Positions 1 through 8,669 of a stretch of DNA of 64,000 bases are shown piece by piece. Source of the DNA: RGIG3178 sp964533965 (GTDB lineage: Bacteria > Bacillota > Clostridia > Christensenellales > QAND01); the NCBI GenBank assembly GCA_964533965.1, contig CAZHNN010000005.1, forward strand, positions 1 through 64,000, read 5' to 3'. A program made the translations under genes and the position numbers. A model generated the notes under the pieces. The model worked only from the letters and a program-made list of their open reading frames with translations. It had not been told where the DNA came from and did not search any database. How positions within the stretch are numbered: position 1 is the first letter of the stretch; the number at the start of each line of letters is the position of its first letter.

Positions 1-1
1 A

Positions 2-1087
2 ACACCTGCCGGCTTGGCGTTGGGCATGTCGGGCATATCGCCGCTGGACGAAGCTGCGGCCTATGCCGCGATCGCCAACAAGGGACAGTACATAACGCCG
101 ATCTCCTTTACCAAGGTGGAGGACAGCAACCACAAAATCATACTCAATGCGGTTGCGATGCAGAAGACCACACAGGTCTTCAAGCCTGGAACCGCCTGGC
201 TTTTGGTGGACATGCTCACCACCGCCGTACAGAGCGGAACAGGTACCAAGGCGCAGGTCAAGGGCATCACCGTGGCCGGCAAGACAGGTACCAACGATAA
301 CTACAGGGGTGTCACGTTTGCAGGCATTACGCCGCACTATACGTGCGCGATCTACATCGGCCACGACAACTACAAGCCGCTGCAGACAGGGGCTTCCGGC
401 GGTACATATGCGGCACCGCTGTTCTCCAACATCATGACATCCGTTTATGCGAAGAAAAATCTGGCGAACGCACCGATCATTGCCGATTCAGCATCGTCTT
501 TGGGCCTTGTCCAGGCAACTGTCTGCCCGGTTTCCGGCATGCTTGCAACCGACGCTTGCTACCAGGATGAAGGCGGAAAGAAGCCTGTCACGGACTGGTT
601 CCCTGTCAACTCCGTCCCAACCGAATCATGCACATACCACGTGCTCGCCGACTATTGCGCCGACACAGGAAAGCTGGCAACGCCATATTGCCCGAACATC
701 GTGGAAAAGGCGTATGTATTGGTGCCGCCCGATAGCGTCTACGCCCGGGTCGATTTGTCGGACTTCCCATGGTTCCATATATCGGATCACGTACTGACCT
801 TGCAAACGGATCCTGGTTTCTTCTGCCCGATCCACAACGCGAGCAATTCTGCGGTGCAGCGGCAACAGGCCATCATCAATGCCAACGCAGCGCTATCCAG
901 GGCAGCGTCGGAGATACAGCCCCATCTAAGCCGTCTGCCAAGTGACCGGACAACGGCATTCAGCTCAGCCGTGCAAACGCTCAAGGACCTCATCAACAGC
1001 CAAACCTCCTCGACCGCTTCCATTGTGGATGCCACTAGCACGCTCGTTAGCATGATCAACAAGCTTAAGAGCGACTATGCGCTTTAA
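2..1087 (+). CDS. Class A penicillin-binding protein, C-terminal transpeptidase part (5' end outside window)
   Basis: The reading frame is open to the left edge, so this is the C-terminal part of a larger gene. The KTGT box of the penicillin-binding transpeptidase fold is encoded at about 281-292 (AGKTGTND), preceded by the helix-rich segment typical of PBP1a-like enzymes (ISPLDEAAAYAAIANKG). After the catalytic domain comes a Cys-rich tail with CPVSG, CTYH, YCPN and FCPIHN segments, common in clostridial PBP1a proteins, then a helical end. The protein cross-links peptidoglycan outside the membrane. The glycosyltransferase half and the SxxK and SxN boxes lie upstream of the window. A strong terminator follows directly. 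Family assignment is confident; the exact paralog is not. Confidence 0.88.
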   Translation, partial: TPAGLALGMSGISPLDEAAAYAAIANKGQYITPISFTKVEDSNHKIILNAVAMQKTTQVFKPGTAWLLVDMLTTAVQSGTGTKAQVKGITVAGKTGTNDNYRGVTFAGITPHYTCAIYIGHDNYKPLQTGASGGTYAAPLFSNIMTSVYAKKNLANAPIIADSASSLGLVQATVCPVSGMLATDACYQDEGGKKPVTDWFPVNSVPTESCTYHVLADYCADTGKLATPYCPNIVEKAYVLVPPDSVYARVDLSDFPWFHISDHVLTLQTDPGFFCPIHNASNSAVQRQQAIINANAALSRAASEIQPHLSRLPSDRTTAFSSAVQTLKDLINSQTSSTASIVDATSTLVSMINKLKSDYAL

Positions 1088-1106
1088 CAGCCGAAAATGC
1101 GAAACA

Positions 1107-1142
1107 AACAGGGCATGCGTTCTTGCATGCCCTGTTCTTTAT
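1107..1142 (+). terminator. Intrinsic terminator after the PBP gene
   Basis: A perfect 12-bp stem (1107-1118 with 1125-1136, GGGCATGC core) with a 6-nt loop is followed by CTTTATTT. It sits 20 bp after the stop codon, and it also faces the convergent end of ytaF at 1156. Confidence 0.85.
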
Positions 1143-1155
1143 TTCCCTATTCTAT

Positions 1156-1767
1156 TTAAAGCTTTGTAAATGCCATGAGTATGAGCATTAACCCGCCAAC
1201 CCATGTCAGGTCCAGCTTTAGCCGTTTTGCAATCATTTTACCAATTAGCAATCCCAACTCGATCGCCAAGGCGTTGGAAATCAGCGACAGCACTGCCACC
1301 CGTATAAAATCGATGGATACGAGCGCATACCCAAACCCGGCTGCCAGCCCATCGAGTGACAACGCCAAGGCCAAATAGACCGCCTCCTTGGCGGATAATT
1401 CCTTTGAATGGTCCATGTCCGCCCGCATGTTGTCTGCATAGACGGTCAATACGAAGCAAACGTCAAAGATTTTTATTTGCCGCTCCAACTTTTGCTTTTT
1501 TGCTACAAAGCGCTTCACGGCGCTCTCGAAGCTCTTGAGTAAACCCAGCACAATTAGTATGGCAAAACTCAATACAGATGTAATCTGTTTTGGCAACAAC
1601 AGCCTGACGGCGGATCCCAAGCCCATGGATGCCGAAAGGACAGCGGTGCATACAAAACTTATGACCAATGCCGAACGGATCGGAATTTTCGTATCGCTCA
1701 CACCGTAGGAAAAACTTGCCGTAAATGCATCTACACATAAGGCTGTTACCAGCAAGACAGGAAACAT
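1156..1767 (-). CDS. ytaF: YtaF-like sporulation membrane protein
   Basis: A 203-residue polytopic membrane protein of the MntP/YtaF (LysE-like) superfamily. Two related halves are visible, each with the family signature: VDAFTASFSYG near the N-terminus and LSLDGLAAGFGYAL in the second half, with about six hydrophobic segments. In Bacillus the family member is a sporulation membrane protein; the transported substrate is not established, although the fold is shared with manganese exporters. I chose the ATG at 1767 rather than the in-frame TTG at 1821 because TAGAGGAGTT lies at a proper distance upstream. It diverges from the Ca2+ ATPase gene, and a shared metal or calcium theme is possible but inferred. 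Confidence 0.8.
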   Translation of the reverse strand: MFPVLLVTALCVDAFTASFSYGVSDTKIPIRSALVISFVCTAVLSASMGLGSAVRLLLPKQITSVLSFAILIVLGLLKSFESAVKRFVAKKQKLERQIKIFDVCFVLTVYADNMRADMDHSKELSAKEAVYLALALSLDGLAAGFGYALVSIDFIRVAVLSLISNALAIELGLLIGKMIAKRLKLDLTWVGGLMLILMAFTKL

Positions 1768-1821
1768 ATTCTTTATAACTCCTCTAATATACTGTTGAGA
1801 GGTGATTGTTCGTCGCCTCAA

Positions 1822-1895
1822 GTTTTACTATATGGGATAAACGCATAATGGTGCCAAGCGCCGGGCGCAATGATCATAGGACTCGATAGTAAAAC
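1822..1895. repeat. 9-bp inverted repeat in the ytaF/ATPase divergent region
   Basis: GTTTTACTA (1822-1830) and TAGTAAAAC (1887-1895) are exact inverted copies 56 bp apart. The interval contains smaller inverted elements such as GCGCCGGGCGC. It could be an operator pair or the closing helix of a leader RNA for the downstream ATPase; no known riboswitch class was recognised. Confidence 0.4.
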
Positions 1896-1925
1896 ACGCA
1901 ACGATAAAATGGGGTGGGTCTTGCC

Positions 1926-4572
1926 ATGTCTGACGTCACTGCAATGCAAAAGATTAAAAACATGCGGGGTCTGACGCCAAAAGAAGTGGAGGCAGCAAAA
2001 CAGCTCAACGGCGACAACATGTTGATTCAACGCAACAAGCGCAGTTTCTTTAGAGAGTTTTTGAGCAACTTCGGTGACCCGATCATCAAGATATTGCTTG
2101 TCGCGCTCATAGTGAACATCATCATCATGATCCGTCATTTCAATTGGTATGAGACGATCGGTATAGCCGCCGCGATACTGATCTCAACGTTCGTATCAAC
2201 TCTTTCGGAATATGGCAGCGAAGCCGCTTTTGAAAAACTCCAGGCGGAGGCTCTGACGACCAATTGCCGTGTAAAGCGAAGCGAAGGCCTCATGGAACTT
2301 CCGGTCAGCGAGGTTGTCGTGGGCGATTATATCCTGCTTCAAGCAGGAGATAGAATCCCTGCCGACGGTGCCATCGTCTATGGAGAAATCGATGTGGATC
2401 AATCTCCGCTGAATGGAGAAAGCAAAGAAGTTCGTAAATCGCCGGCAGCGGAAGGTCATTCGGATAAAAGAACCGGGTTCGAGAACAGCAACAACCTGTT
2501 CAGGGGTTGCATAGTATGCTCCGGGGAAGCTATCATGCTGGTCCACTGTGTCGGCATCGATACATTCTATGGCGGACTGGCCCATGAGCTTCAGGAGGAG
2601 TCGCGTGAAAGCCCCTTAAAATACCGCTTGGGTGATTTGGCGAAAAAGATCAGCAAATTAGGATACATCGGCGCGGTACTTGTTGCGTTTGCCGATCTAT
2701 TCAATTCCCTTCTGATTGCATACCAATTCAATTTTCCCGTAATCCTCCAACTGCTTCAGACGCCAAAGGAGCTGATAAGCCATCTCATTCATGCCGTGAC
2801 GCTGGCTATCTCGGTGATCGTCGTCGCGATACCCGAGGGCCTCCCGCTGATGATCACCATCGTTTTGTCCTCCAACATGAAGCGCATGTTAAAAGACAAT
2901 GTGCTGGTGCGAAAACTCGTGGGCATTGAGACATCCGGCAACATAAACATACTGTTTACCGATAAAACCGGCACTATCACTACCGGAAAACTCAAAGCAA
3001 ATTCGTTTGTCTCAGGCAACGGTACGGTCTACGACAGTTACTCGGATATGGGTAACACGCAGCTTGGCAGGCTTNNNNNNNNNNGGAAAAAAAGAAGCGA
3101 TAGGAGGCAATGCGACGGAGCGGGCACTGATGGAATACGTGTGGAACGACAGGTATCAGTGGGGCAACGTTACGATCTCGGAAAGTTTGCCTTTCAACAG
3201 CATAAACAAGTATTCGGCATCCCGGGTAAGAGGTGTGGCAAACGCAACGCTCATCAAGGGAGCTCCGGAAAAAATCCTGCCATTCTGTACGCACTACTAT
3301 GTGCCAACAGGTGAAAAACAGCAGCTGTCCAATACGTCCAAAGTAAACTCTGTCATAAATGGATTGGCTGCCAGGGGCATACGCTTATTGGCATTCGCGA
3401 TTGGCGATCAGCCGATCAGCCAAGACGGAAAGTTCAGCGAATTAACCTTGGTCGGCATCATAGGCATTCGGGATGAGATCCGGCGAAAAGCCGTAACTGC
3501 GATCAAACAGGTGGAAAACGCCGGTGTTCAGGTTGTGATGATCACAGGTGACAACAAAGAAACGGCGCTCGCCATTGCACGCGAAGCGGGTTTGGTTCAA
3601 TCCTGGCAGGAGGACGCCGTATTGACCAGCGCTGACCTCCAACGAATGACAGATCGGGATCTAAAAGCGAGGCTGTCAAGAATACGTGTCATTGCCCGCG
3701 CCCTTCCCTCCGACAAGAGCCGCCTTGTTAAGTTAGCACAGGATATGGGATTGGTAACCGGTATGACAGGCGACGGAATCAACGATGCCCCGGCGCTAAA
3801 AAGGGCGGATGTCGGCTTTTCCATGGGCAGCGGAACGGAGATTGCCAAAGAGGCAAGTGACATCGTTATACTCGACGACAATTTCCTGTCGATCTCCAAG
3901 GCGATCCTGTACGGCAGAACGATTTTCAAAAGCATCCGGAAGTTCATTATCTTCCAACTGACCATTAACCTATGTGCTGTCGGTATCTCCATCATCGGGC
4001 CATTTATCGGCATCAACTCTCCGATCACCGTGCTGCAGATGCTTTGGGTAAACATGGTGATGGATACTTTGGCTGGGCTTGCATTTGCGGGTGAAGCGCC
4101 ACTCAAGGAATATATGTCCGAACCGCCAAAGAAGCGGAACGAGCCCATTATCAATTCCTACATGTACAACCAGATTCTGATCTCCGGCATCTATGTGACG
4201 GTGCTATGCGTACTGTTCTTGAAGGTTCCGGCCATCCATGACATGTACGACCATGGAAACGGACGCGATTACTTCATGACCGCCTTCTTCTCCCTGTTCA
4301 TCTTTGCGGGGATATTCAACAGCTTCAATTCGAGGACAACACGGCTCATGCTCTTCGCACACATATGGCGGAACAAAGGATTCCTGCTGATCATGCTCTT
4401 CGTAACAATCGTCCAGCTTTTGATCATCTATTTCGGCGGCGCTGTGTTCCGGACGACAGGGCTCACAGTTTCAGAATTGCAGTTTGTTCTGATACTGGCG
4501 TTTACGGTGATACCCATGGATCTGCTGCGAAAGATCTGCCTTGGCTCCGGATGGCGTGGCAATGCTATTTGA
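1926..4572 (+). CDS. P-type Ca2+-transporting ATPase (P2B/PMCA-like), interrupted by an assembly gap
   Basis: A P2-type cation pump that expels Ca2+ (or a similar cation) at the cost of ATP. Order of features: N-terminal cytosolic segment, two membrane helices, actuator domain (LNGESKEV, the TGES equivalent), membrane helices with the PEGLP ion-site motif, phosphorylation site DKTGTIT (Asp near residue 346), then the N-gap at 3075-3084. After the gap come the ATP-binding domain (KGAPEK), MITGDN, TGDGINDAPALK, and six C-terminal helices. The two halves are in different frames. Because ten Ns is an arbitrary spacer, I treat this as one intact gene, but a real frameshift cannot be excluded. The start is ATG 1926 behind GGGGTGGG; the GTG at 1914 lies inside that site. 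Confidence 0.88.
3075..3084. other. Assembly gap (10 N)
   Basis: Ten undetermined bases inside the ATPase nucleotide-binding region. The reading frame shifts across it, so the true gap length is not 10 or a base error is present. Confidence 0.95.
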
Positions 4573-4576
4573 AACG

Positions 4577-4615
4577 AAAAAGACCCGGTGCGTTTCCGCC
4601 TTTCCGGGTCTTTTG
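4577..4615. terminator. Bidirectional intrinsic terminator
   Basis: AAAAGACCCGG (4578-4588) pairs with CCGGGTCTTTT (4604-4614) around a 15-nt loop, with A and T tracts on both sides. It serves the ATPase gene and the convergent spoVA operon. Confidence 0.85.
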
Positions 4616-4630
4616 GTTGCAAAGATGATT

Positions 4631-4999
4631 TCATCTTTTTGTTTTAGGATTGAAGATAAGTGCGCACAGGTATCCAAAGAATATTGCGGCCGTGATGCCG
4701 CCCGCCGTTGCTATAACGCCGCCCGTAATGATACCGATCCAACCCTTCTCGTCAATGGCTGTCTTCACGCCCTGTGCCAGAACATGTCCAAAACCTGTCA
4801 AAGGAACAGTGGCTCCTGCGCCGGCATAGTCGACGAGCTGCCCATAGATGGTGAAGCCCGATAATACAACGCCCGCGACAACGTATATGACAAGAATCTT
4901 GGCAAACGTCAGATTGGTCTTGGCAAGCAGCAATTGTCCTATTACGCACAGCAGGCCGCCGACCACAAACGCTTTGATATAGGGGAGTGCCGCCGTCAT
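4631..4999 (-). CDS. spoVAE: Stage V sporulation protein AE
   Basis: A 122-residue, four-helix membrane protein. It has the SpoVAE/SpoVAC repeat pattern (GGLLCVIGQLLL, then YAGAGATVPLTGFG, then a C-terminal GITAAIFFGYL helix). SpoVA proteins build the forespore inner-membrane channel that imports Ca2+-dipicolinate during sporulation and releases it at germination. The start has GAAAGGGGC upstream and lies 4 bp after the spoVAD stop, so the genes are co-transcribed. It is the last gene of the operon, ahead of the bidirectional terminator. Confidence 0.93.
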   Translation of the reverse strand: MTAALPYIKAFVVGGLLCVIGQLLLAKTNLTFAKILVIYVVAGVVLSGFTIYGQLVDYAGAGATVPLTGFGHVLAQGVKTAIDEKGWIGIITGGVIATAGGITAAIFFGYLCALIFNPKTKR

Positions 5000-5003
5000 T
5001 GTA

Positions 5004-6017
5004 TCAGCCCCTTTCTATGCATATGGCATGGGCGATGCAAGGGATGCTTTCCCCCTGCATGGTGGATATGGGTGAAAGCAGAGCACCCGTCGCCAATACC
5101 AAAATGCGCTTAAGCTTTTGATCCAACAGATCCGGGATGAGCCTGCTGGACAGCGTGACAGCGCAGCATGCGCACCCGCTTGCACCGGCATGCGTATCCT
5201 GATCATATCTGAACATTTCAGCCCCGCAATCACGCAGGTTTCCTTCTGTTCGCACTCCTGCTTTTTGCAGCAGATCGATCAGTACGCGAAGGCCGAATGT
5301 GCCCAAATCTCCAGTGATCACCGCGCTGTAGTCCGAGAGCTTCGTGTTGGTATCCCGAAGATGCGCCAGAATGGTATCGCAAGCGGCTGGCGCCATCGCA
5401 GCGCCCATGTTGTTGGCATCCTTGATGCCAAAATCCACCACCTTGCCAATGGTGATGGTACTGACGTATGGCATCTGTGTATTCTGCGTTCCCAACACGA
5501 CCGCTCCTGCTCCTGTGACGGTACGCTGCGCGGTGGGAGTTCGCTGTGAACCCATCTCAAGCGGGAAGCGGAATTGCCTTTCGGCCGTGCTAAAGTGCGA
5601 GGTGGCGCAGCAAACGGCCTTGCGCGCAAACCCTCCGTCGACGAGCATCGACCCAAGTGCAATGGATTCCGTAATGGTGCTACACGCACCGTACAGTCCC
5701 ACAAACGGTATATCCATTCTCCTGACCGCAAACGATGTGGCAATCAGCTGGTTTAAGAGATCGCCTCCCAGTATGTAGTCGATGTCCTCCGGCTTGCAAT
5801 TATTCTTGTCCATAGCCAAACGAACGGATTCATAGAACATCTTGGTTTCGGCTTTTTCCCAGCTCTTCTCACCCCATAGATCATCTTCGAGCACCTGATC
5901 AAAGCAAGCTCCCCAGGGTCCTTCGCCTTCCTTTGGCCCTACGATGCTGGCGGACGATTCCAGATAAACCTTTTGTGAGAGTTTTACAGTTCTTGTACCG
6001 ATTCTCTTATTCATCAT
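5004..6017 (-). CDS. spoVAD: Stage V sporulation protein AD
   Basis: A 337-residue thiolase-fold protein that binds dipicolinic acid in the SpoVA channel complex. Family landmarks include an N-terminal LSQKVYLESSASIVGPKEG-type segment, the GACST segment around residue 120, and a Cys-rich HAGASGCACCA stretch. ATGATGA at 6011-6017 offers two ATG starts overlapping the spoVAC stop, directly behind GAGGGT. I give the first; the second (6014) has slightly better spacing. The longer frame to 6074 lies inside spoVAC and is rejected. Confidence 0.94.
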   Translation of the reverse strand: MMNKRIGTRTVKLSQKVYLESSASIVGPKEGEGPWGACFDQVLEDDLWGEKSWEKAETKMFYESVRLAMDKNNCKPEDIDYILGGDLLNQLIATSFAVRRMDIPFVGLYGACSTITESIALGSMLVDGGFARKAVCCATSHFSTAERQFRFPLEMGSQRTPTAQRTVTGAGAVVLGTQNTQMPYVSTITIGKVVDFGIKDANNMGAAMAPAACDTILAHLRDTNTKLSDYSAVITGDLGTFGLRVLIDLLQKAGVRTEGNLRDCGAEMFRYDQDTHAGASGCACCAVTLSSRLIPDLLDQKLKRILVLATGALLSPISTMQGESIPCIAHAICIERG

Positions 6018-6496
6018 ACCCTCGTCAACAGAAAATAGATTACGCCATATACGACGGAAGCGGATATGCCGCACGCCAAAACCGGGCCCGCGATTTTGAA
6101 CAGGTTAGCACCGATGCCAATGACAAGTCCTTCTCGTTTATGCTCGATCGCAGGCGCAACGATTCCGTTGGAAAACCCCGTAATGGGTACGACGGAACCG
6201 GCTCCGGCATATTTCCCGATCTCATCGAACACACCCAATCCGGTCAATATCGCGGCTATGATGACCAGGCAAATGGAAGCAAAACCCCTCGCGTCAATCA
6301 GTTTCATCTTGAGCACAGTGGTGCCCAATTGGACGAATCCTTGACCTATGGCGCAAATCAAGCCGCCGACCCAAAATGCCCGAAAGCAACCCTGCCCAAG
6401 CTTGCTCTTGGGCATTGTCTGCGTGATATAGGCGTTGTACACTTTTTCAATGTGCTGTTGTTCACTCTTGTTTTGACTCGCATCGAATTGATCCAT
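6014..6496 (-). CDS. spoVAC: Stage V sporulation protein AC
   Basis: A 160-residue membrane protein with four helices and the SpoVAC signature GLICAIGQ, then YAGAGSVVPITGFSN. In Bacillus SpoVAC behaves as a mechanosensitive DPA channel component. ATG 6502 is in frame, but the GAGGAG site is only 2 nt from it and 8 nt from ATG 6496, so 6496 is preferred. The preceding 33-codon ORF ends 2 nt before this start, implying translational coupling. Confidence 0.93.
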   Translation of the reverse strand: MDQFDASQNKSEQQHIEKVYNAYITQTMPKSKLGQGCFRAFWVGGLICAIGQGFVQLGTTVLKMKLIDARGFASICLVIIAAILTGLGVFDEIGKYAGAGSVVPITGFSNGIVAPAIEHKREGLVIGIGANLFKIAGPVLACGISASVVYGVIYFLLTRV

Positions 6497-6498
6497 GT

Positions 6499-6600
6499 TC
6501 ATTTCTCCTCAATATACCCTTTGGTATGATATCTCTCTTCGCGTTCTTCAAGATTGTGACCTTCGATCGCGCGATGTTCAGGCAAACGGTGCAGTTTCAT
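6499..6600 (-). CDS. 33-residue ORF in the spoVA operon, unknown function
   Basis: A 33-codon frame beginning MKLHRLPEH and ending GYIEEK. It has a textbook AAAGGAGG ribosome site 8-9 nt before its ATG, and its TGA lies 2 nt before the preferred spoVAC start. It is charged and hydrophilic with no membrane segment. The tight spacing to both neighbours argues that it is translated with the spoVA genes. I do not recognise a family. It could be a real small sporulation protein or a coupling leader peptide for spoVAC. Confidence 0.55.
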   Translation of the reverse strand: MKLHRLPEHRAIEGHNLEEREERYHTKGYIEEK

Positions 6601-6614
6601 CCTTTTAGCCTCCT

Positions 6615-6761
6615 TTACCATCTGAGGAAAACCTGCTTGATGCCAGTCACGCTGTTGGTCATGGTGCTATGGACGATAAGCAATATTCCCAGAACCAATA
6701 CGACTCCAATCGCAATCAAAAGTCTCGGGCCATAGATGGAACGAGCGATTTTCTTTTGCAT
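6615..6761 (-). CDS. 48-residue single-pass membrane miniprotein heading the spoVA operon
   Basis: It starts MQKKIARSIYGPR, has one hydrophobic helix (about residues 14-33, LLIAIGVVLVLGILLIV) and a short polar tail. GAAAGGAG lies 8 nt upstream of ATG 6761. The in-frame extension up to 6890 has no ribosome site and is rejected. It precedes the 33-residue ORF by 14 bp and is therefore probably the first gene of the spoVA transcript. Function unknown; a membrane partner of the SpoVA channel is an inference from position only. Confidence 0.6.
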   Translation of the reverse strand: MQKKIARSIYGPRLLIAIGVVLVLGILLIVHSTMTNSVTGIKQVFLRW

Positions 6762-7081
6762 AGCAATGCTCCTTTCTTCGGTGATGGCATTGCTTAGTAT
6801 GGTCAGAAAACAGCAAAATATCAGGACCAATATTGAACTTCCGGAGATATGAATTATCTTCTCGATTTCCGGTGAAATATGAATTTTCAAACTATCTAAA
6901 AAAATATCTTGCAGATGAAGTTAACTATTTTGTCATTCCAAGTCCTATTCGTATAATGATCTTGGATTTATTTCCTATATTTCAATTATTTAATGTTGTT
7001 TACGACATGTGTTGCGATTAATCATTATCAAATTTCTACAACAATGGTTACACATTGCAAAAAGCAAAAAGTTTTCGAATT
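6762..7081. other. AT-rich intergenic region upstream of the spoVA operon
   Basis: About 320 bp without a convincing gene. On the minus strand CATACTA at 6795-6801 fits the sigma-G -10 pattern CATnnTA and lies about 34 bp before the 48-residue ORF, but no good GHATR -35 element was found at the right distance. Otherwise it is low-complexity AT-rich sequence. Confidence 0.3.
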
Positions 7082-7110
7082 GAAAAGAACCCGGATTGTG
7101 CCGAGTCCTT
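7082..7110 (-). terminator. Probable terminator of the spoIIA operon
   Basis: On the minus strand AAGGACTCGG pairs with CCGGGTTCTT (two G-U pairs) around a 6-nt loop and is followed by TTTC. It lies about 40 bp after the sigF stop. Confidence 0.65.
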
Positions 7111-7148
7111 TGTGTATTGCGTTGTTGATGTATATGTCCTGATGTATC

Positions 7149-7904
7149 CTAGCCGATTAGATCCTGTCGAAGCTTTTTAATGATCTTACTTTCCAGCCTT
7201 GAAACCTGGACCTGGGATATGCCGAGCTTGTCAGCTATCTCGCTCTGCGTCTGATCTTCAAAATAGCGAAGAAATATAACCTGACGTTCGCGTGGGGCCA
7301 GACATCGCAGCATTTCTTTTAACATCACGCGATCCAGCGCGATCTCGCTTTCGTCTTCCCCGCCAATGCAGTCGTCCAACGTCAATTCCCTGCCGCCCTC
7401 ATCCTGCAGCGGCGCATTGAGTGACACAGGCATACGCGCAGCCTCCAGCGACTGTGCGATATCCTCTTTGGAACAGCCGACTTCCGCCGCAATCTCCTCC
7501 ACACTGGCTTCGCGCCCCATCTGGTTGCTCAGTCGCTGTGCTGCGGACATCGCCTTGGAATAGAGTTCCTTGACCGGCCGGGCAACCTTGACAGCTCCGT
7601 CATCCCGCAAAAACCGGCGGATCTCTCCCATGATCAGCGGTACCGCATAGGTGGAAAAGCGTACGTTAAAAGACGTGTCATAGTTGTTGATGGCTTTGAT
7701 CAGCCCCATACATCCGAGCTGATATAAATCATCATAATCCAGGCTGCGGCCCAAAAAACGCTTGACAACGCTTTTGACAAGGGCGATGTTCCTGGTGACC
7801 AACAATTCCTTGGCTCGTTCATCACCCAGTCTGACCCTTTTAAGCAAAGCAATCGTTTCTTCGTGGGTCAGCAGTTCATTTCTCGGTTCATCCTTCGGTT
7901 GCAT
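7149..7904 (-). CDS. sigF: RNA polymerase sporulation sigma factor SigF
   Basis: A sigma-70-family factor of about 251 residues that directs early forespore transcription. Region 2 includes DDLYQLGCMGLIKAI and RFSTYAVPLIMGEIRRFLRDDG, which is the SigF/G/B hallmark. Region 4 ends with the helix-turn-helix DQTQSEIADKLGISQVQVSRLE. It is the third gene of spoIIA, overlapping the end of spoIIAB. Both GTG 7916 and ATG 7904 are possible; ATG is given. Activity is expected to be held by the SpoIIAB anti-sigma factor encoded just upstream. Confidence 0.95.
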   Translation of the reverse strand: MQPKDEPRNELLTHEETIALLKRVRLGDERAKELLVTRNIALVKSVVKRFLGRSLDYDDLYQLGCMGLIKAINNYDTSFNVRFSTYAVPLIMGEIRRFLRDDGAVKVARPVKELYSKAMSAAQRLSNQMGREASVEEIAAEVGCSKEDIAQSLEAARMPVSLNAPLQDEGGRELTLDDCIGGEDESEIALDRVMLKEMLRCLAPRERQVIFLRYFEDQTQSEIADKLGISQVQVSRLESKIIKKLRQDLIG

Positions 7905-8331
7905 CCTGATCACCACGCACGGTTTTCTTCATCGTGACTTTTGTCCCGACACCCGTGGCGCTCTCCACCACAAGTTCATCCATGAACGCCTGCATAACCA
8001 TAAAACCCATTCCGGATCGCTCTTCCCCCGATCCGGAGGTATAGAACGGCTGCATTGCTTTTTCGATGTCCTCTATGCCGCATCCACGGTCGATAATGGA
8101 TACCGTCATGCATTTTTCAGACAGTTCACATTCGATCTCCACTTCCCCATCCGCCTGAGAATAGCCGTGGATAATGGCATTGGTAACCGCTTCACTGACA
8201 GCGGTTTTTACATCCGCCAACTCTTCGAGCGTCGGATTGAGTTGCGAAAAGAACGCCCCAACCGCGACACGCGCAAATGCTTCGTTCTGCGAGATTGCAT
8301 CAAAGCAAAGACGCATCGTATTCTCTTTCAT
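7888..8331 (-). CDS. spoIIAB: Anti-sigma F factor / serine kinase SpoIIAB
   Basis: A 147-residue GHKL-fold kinase that binds and inhibits SigF and phosphorylates SpoIIAA. The N-box (EAVTNAIIHGY), G1 box (DRGCGI) and G2 box (SGMGFMVM) are all present. GGAGGG lies 7-8 nt before the ATG. The 3' end overlaps the sigF start, as in other spoIIA operons, so the inhibitor and its target are made in step. Confidence 0.96.
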   Translation of the reverse strand: MKENTMRLCFDAISQNEAFARVAVGAFFSQLNPTLEELADVKTAVSEAVTNAIIHGYSQADGEVEIECELSEKCMTVSIIDRGCGIEDIEKAMQPFYTSGSGEERSGMGFMVMQAFMDELVVESATGVGTKVTMKKTVRGDQDATEG

Positions 8332-8346
8332 ACATTGACCCTCCCA

Positions 8347-8655
8347 TTAACCCACTTTGCTGCAAATCTGATACAGACCCGATAACCGTAAAATTCTATC
8401 CACAGCCTGGCTCGGGTTCATAATGCTCAATACAGCGCCCTTTTGTTTTAAGCGCTTGTACCTTCCGATTAAAACGCCAATGCCACTGCTGTCCATGAAA
8501 GTCATTTTCCCAAGATCCAAGCGCATTTCCCGCACTTTTTCCGTAGCAATGACCGAATCCAATTCACTTGCCAGCTTGGGTGCGCTGTGATGATCCAGTT
8601 CGCCGATGATTTGAACCAGATAAACCCCGTCTTTCGATTTGATTCTAGTTTGCAT
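8347..8655 (-). CDS. spoIIAA: Anti-anti-sigma factor SpoIIAA
   Basis: A 102-residue STAS-domain protein that releases SigF from SpoIIAB when dephosphorylated. The phosphorylation site is the first of the two serines in MDSSGIGVLIGRYK. First gene of the spoIIA operon; AGGGGGAT precedes the ATG. Its long 5' leader carries palindromic hairpins (8670-8756), the last of which ends a few bases from the ribosome site. Confidence 0.95.
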   Translation of the reverse strand: MQTRIKSKDGVYLVQIIGELDHHSAPKLASELDSVIATEKVREMRLDLGKMTFMDSSGIGVLIGRYKRLKQKGAVLSIMNPSQAVDRILRLSGLYQICSKVG

Positions 8656-8669
8656 GCTATCCCCCTTAG

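Noticed and set aside
6615..6890. 91-residue membrane protein starting at 6890
   Set aside because: The upstream 43 codons have no ribosome site, while ATG 6761 has a strong one; the shorter 48-residue form is reported.
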